Assembly (NCBI RefSeq): GCF_001595645.1
Contig: NZ_LNKT01000072.1
Coordinates: 30,826-94,825 of the forward strand
Source: Sulfurovum riftiae
GTDB taxonomy: Bacteria > Campylobacterota > Campylobacteria > Campylobacterales > Sulfurovaceae
Direction: 5' to 3'
DNA: 64,000 nt
Shown: positions 1 through 8,341 of the stretch, one piece after another
How the letters are laid out: every line of letters starts with the position of its first letter
How positions within the stretch are numbered: the stretch's first letter is position 1
Notes under the pieces: generated by a model
Told to the model about the DNA's origin: nothing
What the model saw: the letters and a program-made list of their open reading frames with translations, nothing else
The model's database searches: none
Program-made: the position numbers and the translations under genes

Positions 1-1041
1 AAGTGTTCCACCCAAAGCATTCATGTTTCCAGCTACTGCTCCACCACCATCATCATTTTGAATAAATTCACGAATACCCGGTCTTACTGCCCATCCAGAA
101 TCAGAAAGAGGGATCTTATAATGTGCTTCAATGACAAAATCCTGCAATACGCCAGGGATCTGTAAAAAACTTCCTGTCAATTTCAGGTTTTTAATATATT
201 TTGTTGTGATATCAGCAAGATACATATCATGCTTCGGATCTTCACCTGCCGCAACAAAGTTGTTATAATTCAAGCCTCTATGTTTACCGGCATCATCATT
301 GTTGTTCCAACTCTCACCGTTTGCATCTTTAAAAGTAATCACATCATGTGCATCTTCATGGTCTCTTAGTTTCTGCTTTCCAAACCAGGCAACTCTTGCT
401 TTTGTTTTAGGGGCAATTTTCACTGCAGCCGAAACACCGTCAAAGGTATTTGGGATCATTTTTGTATCGTTGGACTTAGTAAAGACCGATTCAAAAAGTT
501 GACGACCTGCTCTCGCATCTACCGTGCCATTATTATATTCAAGATATGCCTGACCCAATGCAGCCAACCCATAATGTCCTGTCTTTTTTAGTTTATAACG
601 GCTGAATGTATCTTTCCCTGCTTTAGAAAACTTTGCAACATCTTTCTCAGGTCTCCAAAATTCCGGGTTAAGTGAACCATAATACCCTACTGTAAAACTA
701 AAATGATTCAAAGAAGCAGATTTATAAATCAAACTTCCACCTATACCCATATTTTTATCAGCATCATTTGAGAAAGGAGGTGTATTTTCCCATGCCCAAT
801 AAAATGTATTGGTTCTCAGGCGGCCATAAAAGATACCTTCTGAAAACAGATCATGTATATTATCTACCTCACCCGGCAAAACATGGTAATTCAATGTCAT
901 GTTACCATTCAATGTTCTTTTTACCACATCTTCTTTCACTGGCTCTTCTGTAGGTACGATATCACCGCCAGCCATCAAAGCTGTACTTCCCATCAATAAC
1001 GTTGCCGTTACCAATACTAATTTTATTTTTCCTTGTTTCAT
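1..1041 (-). CDS. Outer-membrane porin, OprD-like (3' end beyond window)
   Basis: Open frame of 347 codons that runs off the left edge, so the C-terminal part is missing. It starts at an ATG at 1039-1041 behind a GGAAGAG ribosome-binding site. The first 25 or so residues form a Sec signal peptide (MKQGKIKLVLVTATLLMGST, then ALMA). The mature part is rich in Gly, Asn, Tyr and Trp with alternating hydrophobic residues, as in beta-barrels, and has the stretch GIFYGRLRTNTFYW seen near the N-terminus of Campylobacterota Opr/OprD-type porins. It probably forms a channel for small anions or organic acids, but the substrate cannot be read from this. It lies 160 bp downstream of soxB in the same direction, with its own probable promoter. 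Family assignment is from pattern memory only. Confidence 0.75.
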   Translation of the reverse strand, partial: MKQGKIKLVLVTATLLMGSTALMAGGDIVPTEEPVKEDVVKRTLNGNMTLNYHVLPGEVDNIHDLFSEGIFYGRLRTNTFYWAWENTPPFSNDADKNMGIGGSLIYKSASLNHFSFTVGYYGSLNPEFWRPEKDVAKFSKAGKDTFSRYKLKKTGHYGLAALGQAYLEYNNGTVDARAGRQLFESVFTKSNDTKMIPNTFDGVSAAVKIAPKTKARVAWFGKQKLRDHEDAHDVITFKDANGESWNNNDDAGKHRGLNYNNFVAAGEDPKHDMYLADITTKYIKNLKLTGSFLQIPGVLQDFVIEAHYKIPLSDSGWAVRPGIREFIQNDDGGGAVAGNMNALGGTL

Positions 1042-1100
1042 TTCTCTTCCTTTTTATTTGTTCATCTTTTTGAAAAGATAAGTTTAGCTATAATTAAAAA

Positions 1101-1117
1101 GTGATATTTACTATCAC
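1101..1117 (-). promoter_or_regulatory. Inverted repeat upstream of the porin gene
   Basis: GTGATA-TTTAC-TATCAC: perfect 6-bp arms with a 5-bp spacer, about 60 bp upstream of the porin start. A possible -10 (TTATCT near 1075-1080 on the minus strand) would put the centre near -41, where CRP/FNR-family activators bind. The arms resemble such sites, but the spacer length is not the standard one. Binding protein unknown. Confidence 0.4.
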
Positions 1118-1125
1118 AACCATGG

Positions 1126-1185
1126 GTGCCCCGCCTGCTTTCAAAGGAGACTTACAACAATCTTTGGACAAAAGAAGCGAGGCAC
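1126..1185. terminator. Imperfect stem-loop after soxB
   Basis: GTGCC...GGCAC outer arms enclose further imperfect pairing (CGC with GCG) between the soxB stop and the porin promoter. A T-run follows on the plus strand only. It may terminate sox transcription weakly or stabilise a 3' end; the pairing has a mismatch and bulges. Confidence 0.35.
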
Positions 1186-1201
1186 GGTTTTTAATTTCAC
1201 T

Positions 1202-2977
1202 TTAGCACTTGGCACCTTTTGCAGGACATCCGCAATCATAATCCAAGACTTTTACATTGGATTCCATGCTGATATCTACAACTTTTTGTTTACGAATATA
1301 GTCACTCACCACTTCATAGACTGCACGTATTTTTTTCTCATCCAGGTTGTCACCGGCATTTTGTAGGTTTCCTCCCCAAGATGATACTTTGTATGTCTTC
1401 TTCAGATTAATAGGTTTCCCACCGATCATAAAGTCCGAAATTCTCTCGCCTGACTTGGCTGCCACTTTAATACTGTAACTGGCTCCCGTCAATCGGCTCA
1501 TATCTCCACCCTGCTGAAGCAGCGGATTTTCATTGAAGACGTTGTCTGCAATGTCTTCCATGAGATTGGCGATCACTTCACCTTTGAGATCGAAAGTATA
1601 CACTTCCGGGTAGGTGATGGCTGTCATCTCATATACATTGTCTTTGAGTATCTTGTCCCCCGGTATCAGTGTGGTTCCCCATCTGTATCCCGGCGTAAAG
1701 ACGATATCCGATCCCATTTCAGCCTGGATCGCCTGTCCGATCAATGCATCAAATGTCGAGTAGAATGTATCTCTTTTATAAAGAAGCCCTTTGGTCGTAC
1801 CCAACACTTCATTGAGTTCTTTGTCAAATGGTGCATAGGCTTTGGCAACAAGCTCATCACCCGCTTTATCTGCCCGAATAAGATTTGAAGCCACAGGCAT
1901 GAGTTTGAAATTATAGCCTGCTACTTTTTTGTCTTTAATGTCAATATCGAGTCTTCCCACATACTTGCCGTGACTTCCTGCAATCAGGATCACAGTATCG
2001 TTCACGATGATCGGCTTTGGACTGGGATCATGTGTATGACCACTCAAGATGAAGTCAACACCTTTGACCTTTTTCGCCAATTCCTGGTCTACAGAGAACC
2101 CGTCATGACTCAGGACAACAATACAGTCTACTTTTTTCTCGTTACGCAACTCATTGATGAATTCCTGAAGAGATTCATGTCTCAATGCGAAACTCCATCC
2201 TTCAGTAAACTTTTTAGGGTTGGCTGTAGAAGTAAACGGGAAGGATTGACCGATAATACCGATCTTGGCTCCACCGATCTCTTTGATCGTGTACGGAGGG
2301 AAGATCAGCTCTTCAAATTCATCCGAGAAAGGATCGTTGTCAATGACATTCTGAGAAATGAATTCACCATCAAGCATCTTGATAAGCTCCATCACACGTT
2401 CTTTACCGTACGTAAACTCCCAGTGTCCGACCATCACATCTACACCCAGATAATTCTGCGCTTCTACAATAGCTGCACCATCTGTCTTAAGTGCAACGGC
2501 TGTACCCTGCCATGTATCACCACTGTCCAAAAGAAGAACATTTTTTTCACCTCTCTCTTTTTTGACATGGTCTATAATGGGTTTCATGTGGGCGATTCCA
2601 CCCATCTTTCCAAATTTCTCTGCAAGGACTTCAAAGTTATTATAGGTATCAAAGTACTGATCCAATGAACCAGGCTTAATACCATAATAGCTCTCAAAGC
2701 TGTCTCCACAGATGAATCCAGGTGTTCCTACCAGATTCTTTGCAGAGATCAATGTTGATGGTTCCCTCCAATAGAGAGGCTTGATATGTGCATGAAGGTC
2801 ACAAATATGTAAAATAGTTGCTTTTCCTTTTGCTTCAAAATCAACAATATCGGAAAATGAAAGTTTTTTAATACGTTCTTTTCCTGCTTCCCCTGCAAAA
2901 AGATTTGTTCCCCCTGTTATGCCAAGCAAGCCGAGTGATGCTGCAATCTGGAGAAAATCTCGTCTGTTAATATCCAT
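1202..2977 (-). CDS. soxB: SoxB, dimanganese thiosulfohydrolase
   Basis: SoxB hydrolyses the terminal sulfone of the thiosulfate adduct carried on SoxY and releases sulfate, in the periplasm. The protein has 591 residues, close to the family length. The N-terminus has a twin-arginine signal (NRRDFLQ, then a hydrophobic stretch). The calcineurin-like metal motifs are visible in order: DLHAH near residue 60, DSGDTWQG, the SoxB-specific GHWEFTYG in place of the nucleotidase GNHEFD, SHDG, and SGHTHD. A 5'-nucleotidase-type C-terminal domain follows. The tail ends in DCGCPAKGAKC with three cysteines. It is the last gene of soxXYZAB; soxA ends 10 bp upstream. Confidence 0.97.
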   Translation of the reverse strand: MDINRRDFLQIAASLGLLGITGGTNLFAGEAGKERIKKLSFSDIVDFEAKGKATILHICDLHAHIKPLYWREPSTLISAKNLVGTPGFICGDSFESYYGIKPGSLDQYFDTYNNFEVLAEKFGKMGGIAHMKPIIDHVKKERGEKNVLLLDSGDTWQGTAVALKTDGAAIVEAQNYLGVDVMVGHWEFTYGKERVMELIKMLDGEFISQNVIDNDPFSDEFEELIFPPYTIKEIGGAKIGIIGQSFPFTSTANPKKFTEGWSFALRHESLQEFINELRNEKKVDCIVVLSHDGFSVDQELAKKVKGVDFILSGHTHDPSPKPIIVNDTVILIAGSHGKYVGRLDIDIKDKKVAGYNFKLMPVASNLIRADKAGDELVAKAYAPFDKELNEVLGTTKGLLYKRDTFYSTFDALIGQAIQAEMGSDIVFTPGYRWGTTLIPGDKILKDNVYEMTAITYPEVYTFDLKGEVIANLMEDIADNVFNENPLLQQGGDMSRLTGASYSIKVAAKSGERISDFMIGGKPINLKKTYKVSSWGGNLQNAGDNLDEKKIRAVYEVVSDYIRKQKVVDISMESNVKVLDYDCGCPAKGAKC

Positions 2978-2987
2978 AAATATTCCT

Positions 2988-3749
2988 TTATCTTTTTAAA
3001 CCGGGAATTGCAATAGCTTTTTTCTTGTCCTGTGCCAGTTTCGTCACATACACTTCAAGACCCACCATCTCTTTGGAACCTATAGGAATCACTTTGAGCA
3101 ATGCATTTTTCATACATCCCTGAAACCTTCTCTGAAGTGTTCTAAGACTGGACTTTGTCATACGGTATGCCGGCCATGTCGCACCTGCACCTGCTTCACC
3201 AAGATCCGGAAGGGGCTGTGTTCTGAGTACCATACCTACAATATCTTTACTGTGGCATGAATTACAGGAGAGCCCTCTTCCCCCTCTTGCTGTCATAAAC
3301 GTTTTTTTACCAAGGTCATATGCCGCTTTCTCATGCGGTTCACTCAGGTCAATGTTTGGTATTTCATCATTCGCCAATGACTTGACATATGCCAGCATAG
3401 AAAACATTTTTCCGCTTTTAAGTTTGTATCTTTCTTTACCCTGTTCAACCTGCATTGCCTGAAGTACCTGGTCTATACCGACAACATTGCCAAGTTTTTC
3501 AACATATCTTGGGAAACCGGCAATATATTTAGGCAGCTCTTTTTCACTTACACCCAGAAATTTTGCCAGGGCCTCTTCGCCGCCAAGATTTTCCTCAAAC
3601 AGTTCTCCACCCTCTTCAACATAGATATCGGCCGGGTTGTTCTCTAACATCTCTTTATACATTGCTCTGTCTGCATCACTCATGGCAAACTGCTCACCTG
3701 CAGTAGCCAATGTGACCAGAAGCGCAATTGGAAGTATGACTCTTTTCAT
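2988..3749 (-). CDS. soxA: SoxA, L-cysteine S-thiosulfotransferase catalytic subunit
   Basis: SoxA forms a complex with SoxX and oxidatively couples thiosulfate to the SoxY cysteine. The 253-residue protein has a signal peptide of about 17 residues. There is a single haem-binding motif, CNSCH at residues 162-166, so this is a monohaem SoxA; the N-terminal haem domain of dihaem forms has no CXXCH here. C212 in RFQGC is the expected haem-ligand/active-site cysteine that carries a persulfide in characterised SoxAX. Two bases separate it from soxZ. Confidence is high because of both motifs and gene order. Confidence 0.95.
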   Translation of the reverse strand: MKRVILPIALLVTLATAGEQFAMSDADRAMYKEMLENNPADIYVEEGGELFEENLGGEEALAKFLGVSEKELPKYIAGFPRYVEKLGNVVGIDQVLQAMQVEQGKERYKLKSGKMFSMLAYVKSLANDEIPNIDLSEPHEKAAYDLGKKTFMTARGGRGLSCNSCHSKDIVGMVLRTQPLPDLGEAGAGATWPAYRMTKSSLRTLQRRFQGCMKNALLKVIPIGSKEMVGLEVYVTKLAQDKKKAIAIPGLKR

Positions 3750-3751
3750 GC

Positions 3752-4090
3752 TTAATCCTTTGGCTTAAGTTTTTTACTCTTAGTGTTTTTCTCACCTGTA
3801 TTGTCTGTATAGTCCACTGTGATCTTCCCTTTCCCGGGAACTTTGAAATTTACAGAGAAGTATGGGTTTGTCGATACTGTCTCCCAAACTTTCATTGTAG
3901 TGAACGGTTTTCCGTCAAAACTGAAAGTAATGTTGTCAATATAGTGTGCCGGCTTGATCTTGCCTGTTTTTTTATCTTTGATCAAACCTGTATCCATAGG
4001 GTGGATCACGATAAAGTCTACTTTAACGATATCTCCTGTTTTATACTTTTTTGGTTTGATTTTTATCATTGATTTTCTTGCTTCTGCCAT
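3752..4090 (-). CDS. soxZ: SoxZ, sulfur-carrier complex subunit
   Basis: SoxZ pairs with SoxY to make the carrier on which sulfur intermediates travel during thiosulfate oxidation. It has 112 residues, the usual length, no signal peptide and no cysteine, consistent with co-export on SoxY's Tat signal. Sequence is an immunoglobulin-like beta-sandwich with the family stretch FIVIHPMDTG. An AAAGGAT site precedes the ATG. It lies between soxY and soxA. Confidence 0.95.
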   Translation of the reverse strand: MAEARKSMIKIKPKKYKTGDIVKVDFIVIHPMDTGLIKDKKTGKIKPAHYIDNITFSFDGKPFTTMKVWETVSTNPYFSVNFKVPGKGKITVDYTDNTGEKNTKSKKLKPKD

Positions 4091-4152
4091 CTCTTATCCT
4101 TTATAAAATTGAAATATAACTTGTATTGCTTGTCTGTTCGAAGTTGAAAATA

Positions 4153-4626
4153 TCAACCACATCCACCGATCGTTACTTTAACACTCTTCCCTGTTTTGAT
4201 GAATGTTCCATCACTCAATTCAACCAAAGCAACCACTTCCTGAGTACTACCGAGTTTTACTCTTGTTGCAAAGTAACCCCTGCCGTTGGCCGGTGTCAGC
4301 ATAACATCTGCACATCTTGCATTTCCGTTCTTCGTGTTCAAGACATGGATCGCTTTGACATAGTTGGCTTCTTCCATCGGGTGATCGACTTCCACTTTTA
4401 CAGGAACAACAGCACCGTTTTCTGCAATTTCAGGGACTGTCAGTTTGATCTTGTCACTCTCTTTTACCTCTTTACCGCCTGTAATTGCTTTTACAGCTGC
4501 TTCAAATGTCAGATCGTTCGGACCTTTCTTTTTCGCTTTGGCTTCATCTTTTGCCATCAGAGCAACCGGTGTTACGGCTACTGCCGAAACTGCCATCATA
4601 CTTTTAATAAAATTTCTTCTTTTCAT
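4153..4626 (-). CDS. soxY: SoxY, sulfur-carrier subunit with C-terminal cysteine
   Basis: SoxY carries the sulfur substrate on a cysteine at the tip of a flexible C-terminal arm. The protein has 157 residues. The start is a Tat signal (MKRRNFIKS, then a hydrophobic stretch ending near ALMA). The C-terminus is VTIGGCG followed directly by TGA, so the usual GGCGG ending lacks its last glycine; the carrier cysteine is residue 156. The gene lies 22 bp after soxX and 62 bp before soxZ. SoxYZ is exported folded, which links the cluster to tatBC further along the window. Confidence 0.95.
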   Translation of the reverse strand: MKRRNFIKSMMAVSAVAVTPVALMAKDEAKAKKKGPNDLTFEAAVKAITGGKEVKESDKIKLTVPEIAENGAVVPVKVEVDHPMEEANYVKAIHVLNTKNGNARCADVMLTPANGRGYFATRVKLGSTQEVVALVELSDGTFIKTGKSVKVTIGGCG

Positions 4627-4648
4627 TCTCTATTTTCCTTTTTGATTT

Positions 4649-5224
4649 TTACTTTTTCTTTTTCTCAGAAACAACATATGATGCAAGATCACAAATTTCC
4701 TGTTCAGTAAAGAGTTTGGTTGTCAAATTCACGGTCATGTGTGTATTGGGATTGTCGATTCTCGGATCTGCGATCTTCTGGAATACGAATTGATTGTCTC
4801 TTGTCTTGGTATCGATAAACATCTTTTTGTAGTTTGTAAGGTCAGGACCGATATTTCCCGCACCTCTGGCACCTTCGATATTGTGACAGGCGACACAGTT
4901 TCCGTACTGCTTGGGCTTTTTTTTGATTTTGCCGTCTTTGCCTTTTTTCTCAACAAACTTTGCAAGACCTTTAGGTGGTGTTCCTTTGGCTTTTTTTCCA
5001 TTCAGGTTGTGGAAAATGAATTCCCCTCTTGCAATTGATGCCGCATCTGTACTGACGCACCCTTTTGGCATTGTATACTTTGTCGGCTTTGCAAGTTTGT
5101 CCTTTTCAATAAGTTTACTTGCATCCGGCATCTCATATGCTTTTGTCAAATCTGCTGCAGTCACCAATGATGTTGATGAAATCAAGATCGTTGCGATAGT
5201 GACAAGTTTGATTTTTCTTTGCAT
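4649..5224 (-). CDS. soxX: SoxX, c-type cytochrome of the SoxAX complex
   Basis: SoxX is the electron-accepting haem subunit partnered with SoxA. The protein has 191 residues with a signal peptide ending near VTAA and one haem motif, CVACH at about residues 110-114, inside the SoxX-like context GNCVACHNIEGARGAGNIGP. There is a Lys/Gly-rich stretch just before the haem (residues 85-106). It is the first gene of the sox operon; AAAAGGAG precedes its ATG, and an 88-bp gap separates it from the upstream kinase gene. That gap holds tandem regulator-type repeats. Confidence 0.95.
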   Translation of the reverse strand: MQRKIKLVTIATILISSTSLVTAADLTKAYEMPDASKLIEKDKLAKPTKYTMPKGCVSTDAASIARGEFIFHNLNGKKAKGTPPKGLAKFVEKKGKDGKIKKKPKQYGNCVACHNIEGARGAGNIGPDLTNYKKMFIDTKTRDNQFVFQKIADPRIDNPNTHMTVNLTTKLFTEQEICDLASYVVSEKKKK

Positions 5225-5265
5225 TCACACTCCTTTTAAAATAGTTTCAAAAGCATCTTAACCAA

Positions 5266-5287
5266 GAAGTGTAAAAGAAGTGTAAAA
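5266..5287 (-). promoter_or_regulatory. Tandem 11-bp repeats in the soxX promoter
   Basis: Read toward soxX, the unit TTTTACACTTC occurs twice head to tail with no gap. Eleven-base direct repeats are the usual target of OmpR/PhoB-type regulators. A possible -10 (TAAGAT) begins five bases after the second unit, so the repeats take the place of a -35 box. The same architecture occurs at 8275-8296. Confidence 0.6.
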
Positions 5288-5312
5288 ATTTTAATCTTGT
5301 TGTATAAAAAAA

Positions 5313-6467
5313 TTATTTATTGGGGAAAGTGTAGGTAAATGTCGTGCCTTTATCCAGAGTAGAAGAGACATCTATCGCAATATTCTCCTCTTCTGTGATC
5401 TGTTTTACAATATTGAGACCGATACCAAAACCGCCTTTGGCGTCATTCTCTCTGTAGTATCGTGAAAAGATCTTCTCAATGCTTTCTATGCCGATGCCAT
5501 GGTCTTCAACAGAAAAAACAATACCCTCTTGCCCCTCTTTCAGTACAATATTGACATCCGTATTGTCTTCACTGTATTTTATCGCATTGGAAATGGTATT
5601 GTCTACAATACGCTGTAGCTTTGTTTTGGCACAGGTATAATAGATATCAGAAGCGATATCGGTATGCAAAGTAATGTTTTTCAGATTGGCGACCTCCTGA
5701 AAATAATCCACTCTGTTCTGAATGAATTCACCCATATCAATATGTTTCTTCTTATGCTCAACACGCCCCTGTTTGATCAGATAATCCATATCGTTGTAAA
5801 TAGTCGCCAGTGTTTTTGATGCAGATTTAATACGCCAGAGATATTTGTTTTCACCGTATTTGTTGGCAAAAAGATCAACGTTGATATTTATGATACTCAG
5901 AGGAGTATTGATCTCATGCATGGAATCTTTGATAAAATCATCCAGTTGGCTGTTAAGACGTTCAAAGGGTGCAGAAAAATTTCTCAGCAACAGAAGAGAG
6001 AAAACAAACAGTGCAATAACAATGGCGATCATCGCAGAAAAAGCAAACAGATAAATATTGTTTGCTGTATGTTGTGTCGAGACCAGCAGTCCTTTTGCAC
6101 CAAAATAATATTCGTCAGGCAAAGGATAGACATAATAGTAATGATCTCCCTGATGATGAAACCCTTCGACAAAACTGTCCGGTTCAAAGTCGAGGTCTGT
6201 ATAGATACTCTGCTTGCTCTCTCTATAGAGGGCAGCTCTGTACTCTTTGTATTTGGGGAAACGATACACTTTTTCACTGTTTTTGTAATGCTGCATAGAG
6301 GCAATGATCTTTTGTGCCTGAGACTCAAGATCGAGTTTGACCTTTGCCTCATCTATCTGCAAAAGGATCGATACATAGGTCAGCAAAGGGACTGTAAGCA
6401 GAACAGCCAGTAACGCTGTATAGATCAACGCATATTTGCGTGCGAATTTTTTGGCATCAAAGAGCAA
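5313..6467 (-). CDS. Sensor histidine kinase upstream of sox
   Basis: Membrane histidine kinase of 384 residues. Two membrane segments (about residues 12-34 and 136-160) enclose a periplasmic domain of about 100 residues. The H-box is SMHEINTPLSI, the N-box is SNAIKYS, and the G-boxes are DHGIGI and GGFGIGLNIV, so the kinase looks catalytically complete. The start overlaps the regulator gene by 11 bp and the gene ends 88 bp before soxX in the same direction. This arrangement suggests it controls sox in response to a periplasmic sulfur compound or redox state. That role is inferred from context, not from a recognised ligand domain. Confidence 0.9.
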   Translation of the reverse strand: MLFDAKKFARKYALIYTALLAVLLTVPLLTYVSILLQIDEAKVKLDLESQAQKIIASMQHYKNSEKVYRFPKYKEYRAALYRESKQSIYTDLDFEPDSFVEGFHHQGDHYYYVYPLPDEYYFGAKGLLVSTQHTANNIYLFAFSAMIAIVIALFVFSLLLLRNFSAPFERLNSQLDDFIKDSMHEINTPLSIININVDLFANKYGENKYLWRIKSASKTLATIYNDMDYLIKQGRVEHKKKHIDMGEFIQNRVDYFQEVANLKNITLHTDIASDIYYTCAKTKLQRIVDNTISNAIKYSEDNTDVNIVLKEGQEGIVFSVEDHGIGIESIEKIFSRYYRENDAKGGFGIGLNIVKQITEEENIAIDVSSTLDKGTTFTYTFPNK

Positions 6468-7116
6468 TACTGTATCCTACACCACGTATATTTTTTATAA
6501 AATCGTTTTTCAGTTTCTTTCTCAGGGTACCGACCTGTACACGCACATTGGTAGGGTCGACCCATTCACCCCAGACCTCTTCCCAGAACATTTCGTAACT
6601 CACTACATTTCCCCGCTGTTTAATAAGCAGTTCCAGTATTTTCGCTTCTGTTTTGGCAAGTTGTATATTCTCCTCTCCCATAGAGAGTTTCATATTTTTA
6701 ACACTGTAAGTATATCCGTACGGCAGATCTATTATCTCTTCTGAAGACGAAAAACAGTGCATTTTGATCACCTGCTCCACTCGTAGTTTGAGTTCCGCCA
6801 GATCGAAAGGCTTGCGAACATAATCACAGGCCCCACACTCATAGCCGCGGCTGAGATCATCTATATCTGTCAGTGAAGTAATAAAGATCGCCGGTATTGC
6901 TATACCTTCATCTCTCATCATCTTCAGTATTTCAAATCCATTTTTTTCACCCAGGACCTTCACATCAAGCAATAAAAGATCATACACTTTGTCATACACT
7001 GCATCATGTGCATCTTCAGAATTGGCAAAACAGTCTACTTCATAACCGCTGTCTTCCAAAAACTCCTGCATGCTCAGTGCAAGCATGGATTCATCTTCCA
7101 AAATAAGAATTTTCAT
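6457..7116 (-). CDS. OmpR-family response regulator
   Basis: A 219-residue two-domain regulator. The receiver has an acidic pocket (LEDES), the phosphoacceptor Asp in LLLLDVKV near residue 51, and the conserved Lys in RKPFD. The C-terminal winged helix ends RGVGYSI, typical of OmpR/PhoB members. The start ATG overlaps the stop of the upstream dCache gene (ATGA), and the stop overlaps the kinase start, so the three genes form one translationally coupled unit. The 11-bp tandem repeats in front of soxX and the rhodanese gene are the obvious candidate binding sites, though this is inference. Confidence 0.92.
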   Translation of the reverse strand: MKILILEDESMLALSMQEFLEDSGYEVDCFANSEDAHDAVYDKVYDLLLLDVKVLGEKNGFEILKMMRDEGIAIPAIFITSLTDIDDLSRGYECGACDYVRKPFDLAELKLRVEQVIKMHCFSSSEEIIDLPYGYTYSVKNMKLSMGEENIQLAKTEAKILELLIKQRGNVVSYEMFWEEVWGEWVDPTNVRVQVGTLRKKLKNDFIKNIRGVGYSIAL

Positions 7117-8219
7117 TTTACAACCCCTATCTTTTTTTCATTATATTTGTTTTGAAGGATAATATCTATCAACTCCTCTTTACTATACTCTCGGAGTATT
7201 TCTTTTGCTTCAGCTTCCAGTGCTGTTTTATCTTCCTTCTTTAATTTGGGGAGCAACGCAATGAGATCTTTGTCGTAACCACTTTTAAAACTTCCATAGG
7301 GATGTTGCCAATTTGCAACTACCTCTTCCATATCTTCATCCGAAAACTGTGTAAAAAATGATCTTCTGTGATTGCTCTTTTCATATTCATCCAACGCTTC
7401 CCTGGAAAGTGTTAATAGATATACTCCTATTTTTTCTCCTATACCATTATACATAGGTTCCAGAATATACAATCTTTTCTTCTCGTAAATATAACTTTTT
7501 CCCTCCAGCTTCTTCCAGTCCAACATTTCGATCTTTTTCTTCAAATAGGGATTAAAAGAGTGATTGGCTATAACATACCCGTGCAAGAAAGGAAAGTTCT
7601 GCATTAATTCTGCCTGCTTCAAATACTTTTCATCCATGAGCACAAACAGGTCAATCCCTTTTTTATTCAATTTTTCGGCAAACTCATCCACAAATTTGAT
7701 GACTTCCAGATAGCCCAGCAGTTTTTTACCGCTGTAGATGGGAATAGTGGCTTTAAAGGTAAGCAATCTCCCCACCTCCATACCCACTTTTGGTTTTTTG
7801 TTGGTCTTCAATTTTCTAAGATCATCACGAAACCACCATATAGGCATACCTTCATACCCTTCGTCCCAACTTCTTGCAAAAATGAAAAAATCCGGGGTCA
7901 ATACCTGTATACGCAGTGATTTCAGGTGTGTATACTTTCTAAAACGCTGTGTAATGCGTGTCAATATTTCATAGCCTTTGGCTTCGTCATCTGCACTCAA
8001 CGCATTTTTCAGACCACCATCTTCCGCCAATGCCAAAGAAAAAGTAAGAAGATCAGACATTTCATACGCAAGGCCCGCTTCAAAATTACTGGTCACATGG
8101 TCACTCAGTGTTGCCAGTCGGTCTTTTTCACTTTTCGTAAAAAAGAAAAAGACCGATGCCAGAAGTATGACCAGCACAAGGAAGGTAACCCACAAAGAGA
8201 TTTTATTTAATTGTTTCAT
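7113..8219 (-). CDS. Membrane-anchored periplasmic dCache-type sensor protein, no output domain
   Basis: A 368-residue protein with one N-terminal membrane segment (about residues 8-28) and a large periplasmic part. Residues near 90-130 (IQVLTPDFFIFARSWDEGYEG) match the pattern of dCache_3 ligand-binding domains, in which R-S-x-x is followed by a small loop. No second membrane helix, kinase, HAMP or methyl-accepting domain follows; the C-terminal 70 residues are charged and helical. It therefore looks like a periplasmic partner that hands a signal to the kinase encoded two genes later. The frame also allows a TTG start at 8240, but the ATG at 8217-8219 gives a cleaner membrane anchor. Neither start has a clear ribosome-binding site. 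Confidence 0.75.
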   Translation of the reverse strand: MKQLNKISLWVTFLVLVILLASVFFFFTKSEKDRLATLSDHVTSNFEAGLAYEMSDLLTFSLALAEDGGLKNALSADDEAKGYEILTRITQRFRKYTHLKSLRIQVLTPDFFIFARSWDEGYEGMPIWWFRDDLRKLKTNKKPKVGMEVGRLLTFKATIPIYSGKKLLGYLEVIKFVDEFAEKLNKKGIDLFVLMDEKYLKQAELMQNFPFLHGYVIANHSFNPYLKKKIEMLDWKKLEGKSYIYEKKRLYILEPMYNGIGEKIGVYLLTLSREALDEYEKSNHRRSFFTQFSDEDMEEVVANWQHPYGSFKSGYDKDLIALLPKLKKEDKTALEAEAKEILREYSKEELIDIILQNKYNEKKIGVVK

Positions 8220-8274
8220 CAAGCTAATGCTACGAAACAAACACTATATTTGCGCTTAAGGTCACTTCAAACAC

Positions 8275-8296
8275 TTTTACACATTTTTTACACACT
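8275..8296 (+). promoter_or_regulatory. Tandem 11-bp repeats in the rhodanese-operon promoter
   Basis: TTTTACACATT followed directly by TTTTACACACT. The first eight bases of each unit match the soxX-promoter units exactly and the 11-bp period is the same. The second unit ends 8 bp before a TATACT -10 at 8305-8310, the geometry of PhoB-type activated promoters. The intergenic region is shared with the divergent dCache-regulator-kinase operon, so autoregulation is also possible. Confidence 0.6.
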
Positions 8297-8304
8297 GCTG
8301 CTAC

Positions 8305-8310
8305 TATACT
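8305..8310 (+). promoter_or_regulatory. -10 box of the rhodanese operon
   Basis: TATACT, 5/6 match to the consensus, 31 bp before the start codon and just downstream of the tandem repeats. AAAGGAAAAAC supplies the ribosome-binding site. Confidence 0.5.
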
Positions 8311-8341
8311 GCTGAACAACATACATATATAAAGGAAAAAC

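Noticed and set aside
1126..1185. A metabolite riboswitch between soxB and the porin gene
   Set aside because: Pairing is imperfect, and no known riboswitch core could be recognised; it fits a weak terminator better.
1970..2668. Plus-strand open frame of 232 codons opposite soxB
   Set aside because: Shadow of soxB: low-complexity, Cys/His/Phe-rich translation, and no ribosome-binding site.
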